Positions 39,236 through 46,965 of a stretch of 64,000 nt of DNA are shown here, piece by piece. This DNA comes from JAXMDC01 sp046349035 (lineage in GTDB: Bacteria; Pseudomonadota; Alphaproteobacteria; Rhizobiales; Kaistiaceae): assembly GCA_046349035.1 (NCBI GenBank), contig JAXMDC010000004.1, forward strand, positions 434,001-498,000. Reading direction: 5' to 3'. The translations under genes and the position numbers were made by a program. The notes under the pieces are model-generated. The model worked only from the letters and a program-made list of their open reading frames with translations, was not told the origin of the DNA and made no database searches. Positions within the stretch are counted from its first letter, which is position 1; each line of letters starts with the position of its first letter.

Positions 39236-41778
39236 ACGCCTCCTCGCCGCCGCATGCCAGCGCAGTTCGTTTCGCGTTGCGCGAGATGCGCGGCGGGCTT
39301 CGCGGCTTCTACGTCTTCCTTGCCTGCATCGTCCTCGGCGTAGCCACGATCGCCGGGGTCGGATCCGTGGCGCGTCTGATGGGCGACACCATCGAGCGCG
39401 AGGGCAAGACCATTCTCGGCGGCGACATCTCCTTCACGCTGGTCGGCCGCGACGCCTCGGCCGAGGAACGTCGTTTCCTCGCATCTTCCGGGCAGCTGTC
39501 CGAGGTAGCGACACTGCGCGGCATGGCTCGCACCGTCGATGGTGGCGATGGAACGCTGGTCGAAATCAAATCCGTCGACGGCGCCTATCCCCTGTTCGGC
39601 GCCCTCAAGACGAAGGGCGGCGAGGGGCGCGGACTGGGTGATGACAACCCTCGGAGCGCGCTCGTCGACGAAGCTCTGCTGATCCGACTGGGCCTCGGAA
39701 TAGGCGATCGCTTTCGCCTGGGCGTCGCGGAACTCCGCATCCTCGGCACGGTCGAATCCGAGCCCGACCGCCTCTCTGCCGGTGCGGATCTCGGCCCACG
39801 GGTCATGGTCTCGCCCAGCACGCTCGCCGCTACCGGCCTCGTGCAACCGGGAAGCATCGTCTACTGGCTCTACCGCCTGCGCCTTGGCGAAGATGCGTCG
39901 GAGGCGGCCGTCGCCGCGGTCAAGGCGGACGCCGAGCGACTCTTTCCGGATGCGGGATGGCGTATCCGCACCCGCGACGATTCGGCGCCCGGCCTCAAGC
40001 GCAACATCGAGCGCCTGGCCACTTTCCTGGCGCTGATCGGTCTGTCGGCGCTGCTCATCGGCGGCGTCGGCATCGCCAATGCCGTGCATGCCTATCTCGA
40101 CGGCAAGCGTGGCGTCATTGCCACCTTCAAAAGCCTCGGGGCGCCGGGCCTCTTTGTCGCCCGCGTCTATCTCCTGCAGATCGCCGCTCTCGCGATTTTC
40201 GGGGTCCTGGTCGGGCTCGCGGTCGGCGCTGCCATACCGTTTGTGGCCGGTCTCGCCTTCGCCGCGCTCATCCCGGTCCCGATCGAACCGAGTGTTTATC
40301 CTCTGGAACTCGTCCTCGCCGCTGCCAATGGGCTTCTCGCCGCCCTCGCATTTTCGCTGTGGCCACTAGGCCGCGTTGGCCGCGTCCCGCCTCAAGCCCT
40401 GTTCCGCGACGACGTCTCGCCCACCAGGCAATTCCCCCAACGAGGCTACGCCGCGCTTGCCGGCACCGCCGCGCTGGCATTGGTCGCGATCGCGGTTGTC
40501 TTCGCGCGCGACCGCCAGATCGCGCTCATTTTCGCCGGGGCCGCTGTCGCCGCGTTTGTGCTCCTTCGGCTGGTCGCACTGGCGATCGTCGCCATCGCCA
40601 AACGAATGCCGCGCCCGCGCTCGACGCCGCTCCGCCTGGCCCTCGCCAACATCCATCGACCCGGGTCGGCGACTGCCTCGGTAGTCGCATCGCTCGGACT
40701 CGGCCTTACCCTTTTGGCAACGCTCGTCGCCGTTAACGGCAGCCTACGCCGCGAACTCACCGCGACCATTCCGGCGCAAGCGCCGCTCTTCTACTTCCTC
40801 GACGTCCAGGCGAGCGAGGTCGACGACTTCCGCGCCTATCTCAGGCGACTGGTACCCGAGGCCACCTTCGACGACGTCGCTTTGCTCCGCGGCCGCATCG
40901 CTTCCATCGCCGGCACGCCAGCCGACCAGGTCAAGGCAACGCCTGACACCAAATGGGTTCTCGCCGGTGATCGTGGTCTCACCTATTCCAGCGACGTGCC
41001 GCGGAACTCTCGCGTCGTCGCCGGCTCGTGGTGGCCCGCCGACTACGCCGGCCCGCCGCTGGTCTCGGTCGACCGCGAGATCGCCGAGGGCATCGGCCTC
41101 AAGCTCGGCGATAGCATCGCCGTCAACGTCCTCGGCCGTATCGTCACCGCGACCGTCGCCAATCTCCGCGATGTCGATTGGCAATCGGTCGGCCTGAACT
41201 TCGTTCTGGTGTTTACGCCGAACACGCTGCGAACGGCGCCGCACTCCCATCTCGTGACCCTATCGATCGCCGGCGGCGCCACCACCGAACGCGAAGTCGC
41301 TCTCTTGAAAGAAGTCGGCACCAGCTACCCGGCGGTGACCGCGCTTCGCGTCAAGGACGCCCTCGATCGGGTCGACGATCTCCTTCGCGAAATCTCGCTG
41401 GCCGTGTTGGCAGCGACTTCCATCACCCTTCTCACAGCCGTTCTGGTCCTCGCCGGCGCCCTTGCCGCAAGCCACCGGCGGCGCCTTTACGACGCCGCAA
41501 TACTGAAGGCGGTCGGCGCCACCGGGCGCCAAGTCATCGCCGCCTTCGCCCTCGAGCACCTCCTTCTCGGCCTGGTTACGGCCCTCTTTGCCATCGCCGC
41601 CGGGAACGCTGCCGCCGCCTACGTGCTCACTGGCGCCATGCGCACGCCGTTCCACTTCCTCGGCGCCGCCGCGGCGGTAACCCTGGCGGTTGCTCTTCTG
41701 TTAACCGTGGGCCTCGGGATGGTCGGCACCTGGCGCGTCATGAAAGCCAAGGTGGCCCCGGTTCTACGCGGCCTCTAA
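39232..41778 (+). CDS. ybbP: YbbP-type ABC transporter permease (double FtsX)
   Basis: This is an 848-residue inner-membrane protein with ten predicted membrane segments in the YbbP arrangement. An N-terminal segment (LRGFYVFLACIVLGVATIAGVG) is followed by a periplasmic domain, a group of FtsX segments around 265-400, a second periplasmic domain (about 490-700) and a final FtsX block with RRRLYDAAILKAVGATGRQVI. The ATG start overlaps the ybbA stop by four bases. It forms a full exporter-like unit with the YbbA ATPase. A role in moving hydrophobic molecules or lipids is inferred from family membership. Confidence 0.9.
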   Translation: MNASSPPHASAVRFALREMRGGLRGFYVFLACIVLGVATIAGVGSVARLMGDTIEREGKTILGGDISFTLVGRDASAEERRFLASSGQLSEVATLRGMARTVDGGDGTLVEIKSVDGAYPLFGALKTKGGEGRGLGDDNPRSALVDEALLIRLGLGIGDRFRLGVAELRILGTVESEPDRLSAGADLGPRVMVSPSTLAATGLVQPGSIVYWLYRLRLGEDASEAAVAAVKADAERLFPDAGWRIRTRDDSAPGLKRNIERLATFLALIGLSALLIGGVGIANAVHAYLDGKRGVIATFKSLGAPGLFVARVYLLQIAALAIFGVLVGLAVGAAIPFVAGLAFAALIPVPIEPSVYPLELVLAAANGLLAALAFSLWPLGRVGRVPPQALFRDDVSPTRQFPQRGYAALAGTAALALVAIAVVFARDRQIALIFAGAAVAAFVLLRLVALAIVAIAKRMPRPRSTPLRLALANIHRPGSATASVVASLGLGLTLLATLVAVNGSLRRELTATIPAQAPLFYFLDVQASEVDDFRAYLRRLVPEATFDDVALLRGRIASIAGTPADQVKATPDTKWVLAGDRGLTYSSDVPRNSRVVAGSWWPADYAGPPLVSVDREIAEGIGLKLGDSIAVNVLGRIVTATVANLRDVDWQSVGLNFVLVFTPNTLRTAPHSHLVTLSIAGGATTEREVALLKEVGTSYPAVTALRVKDALDRVDDLLREISLAVLAATSITLLTAVLVLAGALAASHRRRLYDAAILKAVGATGRQVIAAFALEHLLLGLVTALFAIAAGNAAAAYVLTGAMRTPFHFLGAAAAVTLAVALLLTVGLGMVGTWRVMKAKVAPVLRGL

Positions 41779-41853
41779 ACGCTCCGGGAACGCAGTCGGT
41801 ATGCAGGCCAACACAACCGCGCCTTAGTGGCGGCGACCTTGTCTCGGTTGGCC

Positions 41854-41874
41854 ATTGTGCCCATATTGTGCCCA
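41854..41874. repeat. Direct repeat ATTGTGCCCA, period 11, upstream of the BI-1 gene
   Basis: ATTGTGCCCA occurs at 41854-41863 and again at 41865-41874, an exact repeat with one intervening T. The period of about one helical turn suggests a site for a regulator that binds side by side. It lies 60 bases before the next gene. Confidence 0.4.
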
Positions 41875-41935
41875 AGTCTGGCGCCGGCTGAATCGCTGGC
41901 AGCGGGACCATGGCAATCCTTGAAAGGGGATATCG

Positions 41936-42709
41936 ATGGCGAACTACGACTATCAGGCTCGCGGCGGCACGGTCGAGCGTGCCGATGTCGGAACGCTGGA
42001 CCAAGGCCTGCGCGCGTACATGCTGCGCGTTTACAACTATATGGCCGTCGGCCTGGTCGTGACCGGGCTCGCTGCAGTCGCCGCGTTCTACGGCGCAGTG
42101 ACCAGCACGCCGACCCCCTATGCGATCGGCCGGGGTGAGTATCTGACCAACTTCGGCTACGCGCTTTTTGCCTCTCCGCTCAAATGGGCTGTGATCTTCG
42201 CGCCTCTGGCCATGGTGTTCTTCCTCAGCTGGCGCATCGCCCGTATGAGCGTCGCCGCTGCGCAGACGACGTTTTGGGTTTACGCCGGCCTCGTCGGCCT
42301 GTCGCTTGCTTCGATCTTTCTCGTCTACACGACCGAGAGCATCGCCCAGGTGTTCTTCATCACCGCCGCCACGTTCGGCGCAATGAGCCTCTGGGGCTAC
42401 ACAACCAAGCGTGACCTCACCAGCATGGGCTCGTTCCTGATGATGGGCCTGTTCGGTATTATCATCGCAATGCTGGTCAACCTCTTCCTGCAGTCGTCCG
42501 GCCTCAGCTGGGTGATCTCGGTGCTGGGAGTGGTGATATTCACCGGCCTTACCGCGTACGACACCCAGAAGATCAAGGAGATGTACTACGTCGGTGACGA
42601 CGGGACGGTTGCCGGGCGCAAGGCCATCATGGGCGCCCTCAACCTCTACCTCGACTTCATCAACATCTTCATCATGCTGCTTCGGCTCGTTGGCAACCAG
42701 CGGGACTGA
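41936..42709 (+). CDS. Bax inhibitor-1 / YccA family membrane protein
   Basis: This is a 257-residue inner-membrane protein with seven predicted membrane segments, of the BI-1 (UPF0005) family. The polar N terminus (MANYDYQARGGTVERADVGT) is followed by the core. The C-terminal motif LTAYDTQKIKEMYY, with the Asp of the BI-1 di-Asp pH sensor, and LNLYLDFINIFIMLLRLVG are diagnostic. Bacterial members such as BsYetJ act as pH-dependent calcium leak channels, and YccA also inhibits FtsH. GAAAGGGGAT before the ATG is a good ribosome binding site. It ends with a perfect terminator. Confidence 0.92.
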   Translation: MANYDYQARGGTVERADVGTLDQGLRAYMLRVYNYMAVGLVVTGLAAVAAFYGAVTSTPTPYAIGRGEYLTNFGYALFASPLKWAVIFAPLAMVFFLSWRIARMSVAAAQTTFWVYAGLVGLSLASIFLVYTTESIAQVFFITAATFGAMSLWGYTTKRDLTSMGSFLMMGLFGIIIAMLVNLFLQSSGLSWVISVLGVVIFTGLTAYDTQKIKEMYYVGDDGTVAGRKAIMGALNLYLDFINIFIMLLRLVGNQRD

Positions 42710-42735
42710 CCAACAGCAAGGACTTCCCTTCAAAG

Positions 42736-42761
42736 GGCGCGGCTTCGGCCGCGCCTTTTTT
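42736..42761 (+). terminator. Perfect rho-independent terminator after the BI-1 gene
   Basis: GGCGCGGC-TTCG-GCCGCGCC is a perfect 8-bp stem with a stable UUCG tetraloop, followed by six T residues. It ends the BI-1 transcript 15 bases before the next GTG start, so the downstream gene either has its own promoter or is read through. Confidence 0.95.
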
Positions 42762-42775
42762 CTTGGAGCCTTGAG

Positions 42776-43339
42776 GTGACCGTGCCCAGCCCCAAAGCTC
42801 CGTTCCTCATTCGCGCGGCAAGCCCTGCCGATGCAGAGGCCCTTGCGGCCATCTACCGTGCCGAGGTTCTCGGCGGCACCGCCACCTTCGAACTCGTACC
42901 GCCCGACGCAGCCGAAATGGACCGTCGCCGGCGGGAACTCACCGATGGCGGCTTCCCCTACCTGGTGGCCGAGTCCGGCAACACAATCCTCGGCTACGCC
43001 TACGCTGGGCCCTACCGGCTGCGCCCCGCCTATCGCTTCACGGTCGAGGACTCGATCTACGTCGCCACGTCGGCCCGACGGCAGGGCGTCGGCCACGCCC
43101 TCCTGGTCGCCCTCATCGATGCCTGCGCTGAACGCGGCTTCCGGCAGATGATTGCCGCCATCGGCGATTCTGCCAACGCCGCTTCGATTGCCGTCCACGC
43201 CAGCGCCGGGTTTGCCCATGCGGGAACGCTTCACCAGGTCGGCTGGAAGATGGGCCGCTGGTTGGATGTGGTGTTGATGCAGCGCGCCTTGGGGCCGGGC
43301 AACGCCGCGCCGCCGTCCGAGGCCGCCGTTACCCGCTAA
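42776..43339 (+). CDS. GNAT acetyltransferase, phosphinothricin/methionine sulfoximine type
   Basis: This is a 187-residue GNAT of the Pat/MddA/YncA subgroup. Conserved features are IRAASPADAEALAAIY, YLVAESGNTILGYAYAGPY, RPAYRFTVEDSIYVAT (typical of the subgroup), acetyl-CoA site ARRQGVGHALL and ASAGFAHAGTLHQVGWKMGRW. It would acetylate L-methionine derivatives such as sulfoximine or sulfone, or the herbicide phosphinothricin. GTG at 42776 is preceded by GGAG at seven bases. It follows the terminator closely and its stop overlaps that of the convergent DUF2794 gene. Confidence 0.86.
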   Translation: MTVPSPKAPFLIRAASPADAEALAAIYRAEVLGGTATFELVPPDAAEMDRRRRELTDGGFPYLVAESGNTILGYAYAGPYRLRPAYRFTVEDSIYVATSARRQGVGHALLVALIDACAERGFRQMIAAIGDSANAASIAVHASAGFAHAGTLHQVGWKMGRWLDVVLMQRALGPGNAAPPSEAAVTR

Positions 43340-43716
43340 ACCGCCACTGGTCTTGGCCGATCGAGCGCCCGCAGCACCTGCGCCAGGTCGTGCCCGCGGC
43401 GCAGAACCAAGCCTCCCATGGCCACAACACTGAAAGCGCCTTGCCGCCGCGCCAGACGCGGCTGTTTCCGGATCCGGTAGAGCGGCGTTTCGCTGGCGCG
43501 ACGAAAAACCGAGAACACCGCCTCGTCAGGCAGGAGGTCGATGGCGTAGTCGCGCCACTCGCCCGCCGCCACCTTCCGGCCGTAGAGGCGAAGAATCTCG
43601 TTGAGCTCTCGGCGATCGAACGAAACCGTGCGGGCGGCTCCGCCCGGATGCCCGGCGGCGAGGTCGTACAGTCTGGCCTCGCCGCCGAAACGTTCTGATT
43701 CGCTGGTCTCGCTCAA
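43336..43716 (-). CDS. DUF2794 family protein
   Basis: This is a protein of about 126 residues of DUF2794, a small alphaproteobacterial family. The core VSFDRRELNEILRLYGRKVA, AAGEWRDYAIDLL, AVFSVFRRASETPLYRI, RKQPRLARRQG and LRRGHDLAQVLRAL match almost the whole family pattern. It is probably cytoplasmic, with unknown function. No ATG is available, and TTG at 43716 gives the family's usual length. The open frame continues to 43878, but the extra part is not conserved. Its stop overlaps the GNAT stop in the opposite direction. Confidence 0.82.
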   Translation of the reverse strand: MSETSESERFGGEARLYDLAAGHPGGAARTVSFDRRELNEILRLYGRKVAAGEWRDYAIDLLPDEAVFSVFRRASETPLYRIRKQPRLARRQGAFSVVAMGGLVLRRGHDLAQVLRALDRPRPVAV

Positions 43717-43894
43717 GGTTCGAGAGGCCCTCGTGGCTGTCCTGCGAATGATCCCCCGCTTTCCCGCGCCGCGCAAGCTTGGGAACGCTGGGGTTCCAGG
43801 CAGCCGACACCAACCCACCCGAAAAAATTCGCAGTTTCGCCGCGTTTCAGCCCTTGCCGGGCCGCAGGCCGCCACCACATTTGTTGTCTCAGAC

Positions 43895-44030
43895 GGTCCG
43901 GTTGGGCGGAGGCTTCGGATTTCTCAGCCCCCCAGCCCCCCGGGGTCGATCGTCCGGCCGGACCACCTCTGAGCTTGGTTCAATCCCCCAAGCGACTGTT
44001 TTCTGGGCCGACCGCTGTCGGCCCTTTTTT
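43895..44030 (+). ncRNA. Candidate small RNA ending in the orphan terminator
   Basis: A segment of about 135 bases contains the long-range inverted repeat GGTCCGG...CCGGACC, an inner GC-rich segment (AGGCTT...AGCC, CCCCCGGGG), then CTTGGTTCAATCCCCCAAG and finally the intrinsic terminator. The only rightward gene upstream ends 550 bases earlier, across the oppositely oriented DUF2794 gene, so the terminator should serve a local transcript. No match to tmRNA, SRP RNA or 6S RNA was recognised. Confidence 0.35.
44005..44030 (+). terminator. Orphan rho-independent terminator upstream of htpG
   Basis: GGGCCGAC-CGCT-GTCGGCCC is a perfect 8-bp stem followed by six T residues and then CTTT. It reads rightward, 100 bases before htpG. 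The tract on the other strand is not T-rich, so it is not a terminator for a leftward transcript. Confidence 0.85.
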
Positions 44031-44130
44031 CTTTGCGCTCGCCGGCGCACCGACAGGCTCTTGCAGCCGCGGCCCTTCCTCGCGATATGTCGGTTCTGTC
44101 ACACTCCAGCGGCGGCAAGACCGAAGCTCG

Positions 44131-46023
44131 ATGGCAGAAACAGATACCACCGGCGGCGAGACTCGGCCTTTCACGGCCGAAGTCGCACGGCTGCTGCACT
44201 TGATGGTGCACGCCGTCTACTCCAATCGCGATGTCTTCCTGCGCGAACTGATCTCCAACGGCGCCGATGCCTGCGAGAAGCTGCGCATGCTGGCGTTGGA
44301 GAACCCTGACCTGATGGCCGGGGACCAAGCACTCCGCATCGCGCTCATTCCCGACTCGGTCAAACACACCCTGACGATCGAGGACAACGGCATCGGCATG
44401 AGCCGCGAGGACTTGGTCGACAACCTCGGCACCATCGCCCGGTCTGGCACCCGGTCCTTTGTCGAAGGCTTGGCCAAATCCGAAAGCGACGGCAATGCCC
44501 TCATTGGGCAATTCGGCGTCGGCTTTTACTCCGCCTTCATGGTTGCCGAGCGCGTCGACGTCTATTCGACACCGGCCTCGGACCGCAGCCAACATTGGCA
44601 CTGGAGTTCCGACGGCAGCGGCAATTTCTCCATTGCGCCAGCCACGGCTGGCGCTGCGATCCGTGGCACGCGGGTGGTCCTTCATCTCAATGCCGAATCG
44701 CATGGCTATGCCGATCAGGCTGAGATCGAGCGTATCGTAGAACAATACTCGGCCCAGATTCCCGTGCCGATCGTCCTCAAGGTCAGCGAAGGCAGCGCCG
44801 AGAAGACCCTCGCCGACGGCACCGCCCTTTGGCGAAAACCGAAAGCCGAGATCGCACCCGAGCAATATGCCGAGTTCTACGGCAACGTCAGCGGTCAGTT
44901 CGACAAGCCGGCGCTGACGCTGCACTACCGCGCCGAGGGGCGCACGGAATACTCCGTCCTCCTCTTCGTCCCCTCGTTGAAGCCGTTCGACCTCTTCGAT
45001 CCGACGCGCCGAACGCGCACCAAGCTCTACGTGCGCCGGGTGTTCATCACCGACGAGGCAGCAATCCTCCCTGCCTGGCTGCGCTTCACCCGCGGGGTCA
45101 TCGATTCCGAAGACCTGCCGCTGAACATCTCCCGCGAGATGCTGCAGAAGAATCCGGTCCTCGAGCAGATCGGCAGAGCGGTCACGACGCGCCTGCTGGC
45201 GGAAATCGAGCGGCTGGCCAGAGAGGATCAAGCGGCCTTCACTGCCCTTTGGGACGCCTTTGGCCCGGTTATCAAAGAGGGGCTCTACGAAGACCCCGAC
45301 CGTCGCGACGCCCTCTTTCGCATTGCGCGCTTCAAGACCAGCGCCGGCCCCGGGTGGCGGAGCCTCGCCGAATACGTAGCGGCGATGCGTCCGAACCAGA
45401 CGGCGGTCTACTATGCCCTTTCCGACACCGAGGCAGCGGCGCGCGCCATGCCGCAGATCGAAGGGTTCAAGGCCCGCGGTGTCGAGGTCCTCCTGCTGGC
45501 CGACGCAGTCGACGCATTCTGGGTACGCACTGCGCTTGGCTACGAAGGTAAGCCCTTCCGCTCGGTTACCCAGGGCGATGTCGATCTCAGCCTGGTGCCG
45601 CGGCTGGAGGCGGCGCCCGAACCCGAGGCGGCACCGGAAAGCGCGGTCGCCGTACTCGCCGCCCGCTTCAAGGAGACGCTGGGCGGTAAGGTCAGCTCGG
45701 TCCGGCCGTCTGCTCGTCTGGCGGGCAGCGCCGTCTGCCTGGTCGCCGCCGATGCCGCCGCCGATCGGCAGTTCGAGCGCCTGGTCGGCCGCCACCAAGG
45801 CGCCCCGCCGCGCGCCGCTCCGATCCTGGAGATCAATCCCGGCCACGAGTTGATTCGCCGGCTTGCCGCCATGGCTGCTGCGGGAGGCGATGCAGCGACC
45901 ATTGAAGACGCGGCGGTGCTTCTACTCGGTCAGGCGCGCATTCTCGACGGCGAGCCGCCCGACGAGCCGGCTGAGTTCAGCCAGCGACTCGACCGTCTTT
46001 TGCAGGCACAGCTCGCGCGCTAG
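44131..46023 (+). CDS. htpG: Molecular chaperone HtpG (Hsp90)
   Basis: This is a 630-residue dimeric ATP-dependent chaperone. The N-terminal GHKL ATPase shows FLRELISNGADACEKLR (about 36-52), IEDNGIGM (about 83) and GQFGVGFYSAFM (about 122). LYVRRVFI and SEDLPLNISREMLQ (about 330) are in the middle domain, with a C-terminal dimerisation domain. Length is normal. The ATG at 44131 fits the family's N terminus, and a longer open frame upstream runs through the terminator and is not real. It is convergent with the DUF1223 gene. Confidence 0.96.
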   Translation: MAETDTTGGETRPFTAEVARLLHLMVHAVYSNRDVFLRELISNGADACEKLRMLALENPDLMAGDQALRIALIPDSVKHTLTIEDNGIGMSREDLVDNLGTIARSGTRSFVEGLAKSESDGNALIGQFGVGFYSAFMVAERVDVYSTPASDRSQHWHWSSDGSGNFSIAPATAGAAIRGTRVVLHLNAESHGYADQAEIERIVEQYSAQIPVPIVLKVSEGSAEKTLADGTALWRKPKAEIAPEQYAEFYGNVSGQFDKPALTLHYRAEGRTEYSVLLFVPSLKPFDLFDPTRRTRTKLYVRRVFITDEAAILPAWLRFTRGVIDSEDLPLNISREMLQKNPVLEQIGRAVTTRLLAEIERLAREDQAAFTALWDAFGPVIKEGLYEDPDRRDALFRIARFKTSAGPGWRSLAEYVAAMRPNQTAVYYALSDTEAAARAMPQIEGFKARGVEVLLLADAVDAFWVRTALGYEGKPFRSVTQGDVDLSLVPRLEAAPEPEAAPESAVAVLAARFKETLGGKVSSVRPSARLAGSAVCLVAADAAADRQFERLVGRHQGAPPRAAPILEINPGHELIRRLAAMAAAGGDAATIEDAAVLLLGQARILDGEPPDEPAEFSQRLDRLLQAQLAR

Positions 46024-46030
46024 CCGGCGG

Positions 46031-46858
46031 CTAGATTCCCGGCGACTGAGCGACTGCAGCCCCGATGATGGCTCCCGGCAAGCCGGATTCGTTCTCCGTC
46101 TGCACCAGGACCGCGAAGCCGTCGGCCTCCGCCTTCTTCAACATGAGAAGCGGGAGATCGATTGTGAGCGCCTTGCCCTTCCACATCGCCACGCGCTGCA
46201 TCTTCCGCACCACGTTGCTGTAGGTGATGGTGCGGTTCCGGTTTTCGCCGCCCCGGATCGGCACCGCCTGCTGCCGCTGATAGAGAACCAGCCAAACGGT
46301 GCCCTGCTTCACCGTCGATGCGGCGCCGTCGCCGACGGTGATCGAAATCGCCTTGTCGGTAAGGGTTGCGCCAACATTCACCGGAAAGGTGCGGAGAGTT
46401 GTCTCATCGGGCACCGCGCCACCCCGGGTGGGATCTGCCGCGCCCTGCGCCTCGCCACCTGTCCGCACCGGCGCCTTCTGCTGGATTGCCCGCTCAATCG
46501 ATTGGCGGTCGCTGCCGACAACGTGCTCCCTGCCATTCACGACGATCTGCGGCGTATAGACCTGCCGGTCCCCGCGCGTGGCGGCGTAGCCCCGCTGTCG
46601 GTCGGTATTTTCCCGCGAACCGAACGTGTCGGTCCAGCCGAGATAGTCCCAGTAGTCGACGTGAAAGGCCAAAGCGACGACATCGCCGCGATCGGCATAG
46701 CTCGCCAGCACCGCGTCGGCCGCGGGACATGACGAACAGCCTTGGCTGGTGAAGAGCTCAAGCACAGCCCGCGGCTCGGCCAGCGCCGTTGCCGAGGCGA
46801 TCGCTAGCGCCACGCCAGATGTCAGCGCCCAGCCGCCCCTCGCCCGCACCGCCGCCAT
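46031..46858 (-). CDS. DUF1223 family exported protein (thioredoxin-like)
   Basis: This is a 275-residue protein with a signal peptide (MAAVRARGGWALTSGVALAIASATALA). The mature N terminus VLELFTSQGCSSCPAADAVL, with the CSSC motif, marks DUF1223, a thioredoxin-like fold. FHVDYWDYLGWTDTFGS and YTPQIVVNGREHVVGS are the other family signatures, and the C-terminal half is a beta domain. The redox-active-looking CxxC suggests a periplasmic thiol role, but no function is proven. It ends seven bases from the htpG stop (convergent). The ATG at 46858 gives a clean signal peptide. Confidence 0.88.
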   Translation of the reverse strand: MAAVRARGGWALTSGVALAIASATALAEPRAVLELFTSQGCSSCPAADAVLASYADRGDVVALAFHVDYWDYLGWTDTFGSRENTDRQRGYAATRGDRQVYTPQIVVNGREHVVGSDRQSIERAIQQKAPVRTGGEAQGAADPTRGGAVPDETTLRTFPVNVGATLTDKAISITVGDGAASTVKQGTVWLVLYQRQQAVPIRGGENRNRTITYSNVVRKMQRVAMWKGKALTIDLPLLMLKKAEADGFAVLVQTENESGLPGAIIGAAVAQSPGI

Positions 46859-46965
46859 TATGGCACCTCGCCCCCGACCGACGCCGAATTTCCGCGACGC
46901 TACGGACCGCCTCCCGCACAAACCAGTCACGTTCGGGTGACGTTAACGGGCCCCCACGCCGAGCG

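Larger units (their letters stand above)
43717..44130. other. 414-bp intergenic region upstream of htpG
   Basis: No protein gene is convincing here. The region holds the promoters of DUF2794 (leftward) and htpG (rightward), an inverted repeat GGTCCGG/CCGGACC (43895-43901 with 43958-43964) and a perfect rightward intrinsic terminator at 44005-44030 that has no gene in front of it. No clear heat-shock sigma-32 site was found. Confidence 0.6.

Noticed and set aside
43971..43995. GGTTCAATCC resembling a tRNA or tmRNA T arm before htpG
   Set aside because: The pairing around it does not give a 5-bp stem with a 7-base loop, there is no acceptor stem or CCA, and no other tRNA arm was found.
43924..45846. 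A 640-codon open frame antisense to htpG
   Set aside because: High GC content opens long antisense frames. Its product is arginine- and glycine-rich without family features, and htpG on the other strand is fully conserved.
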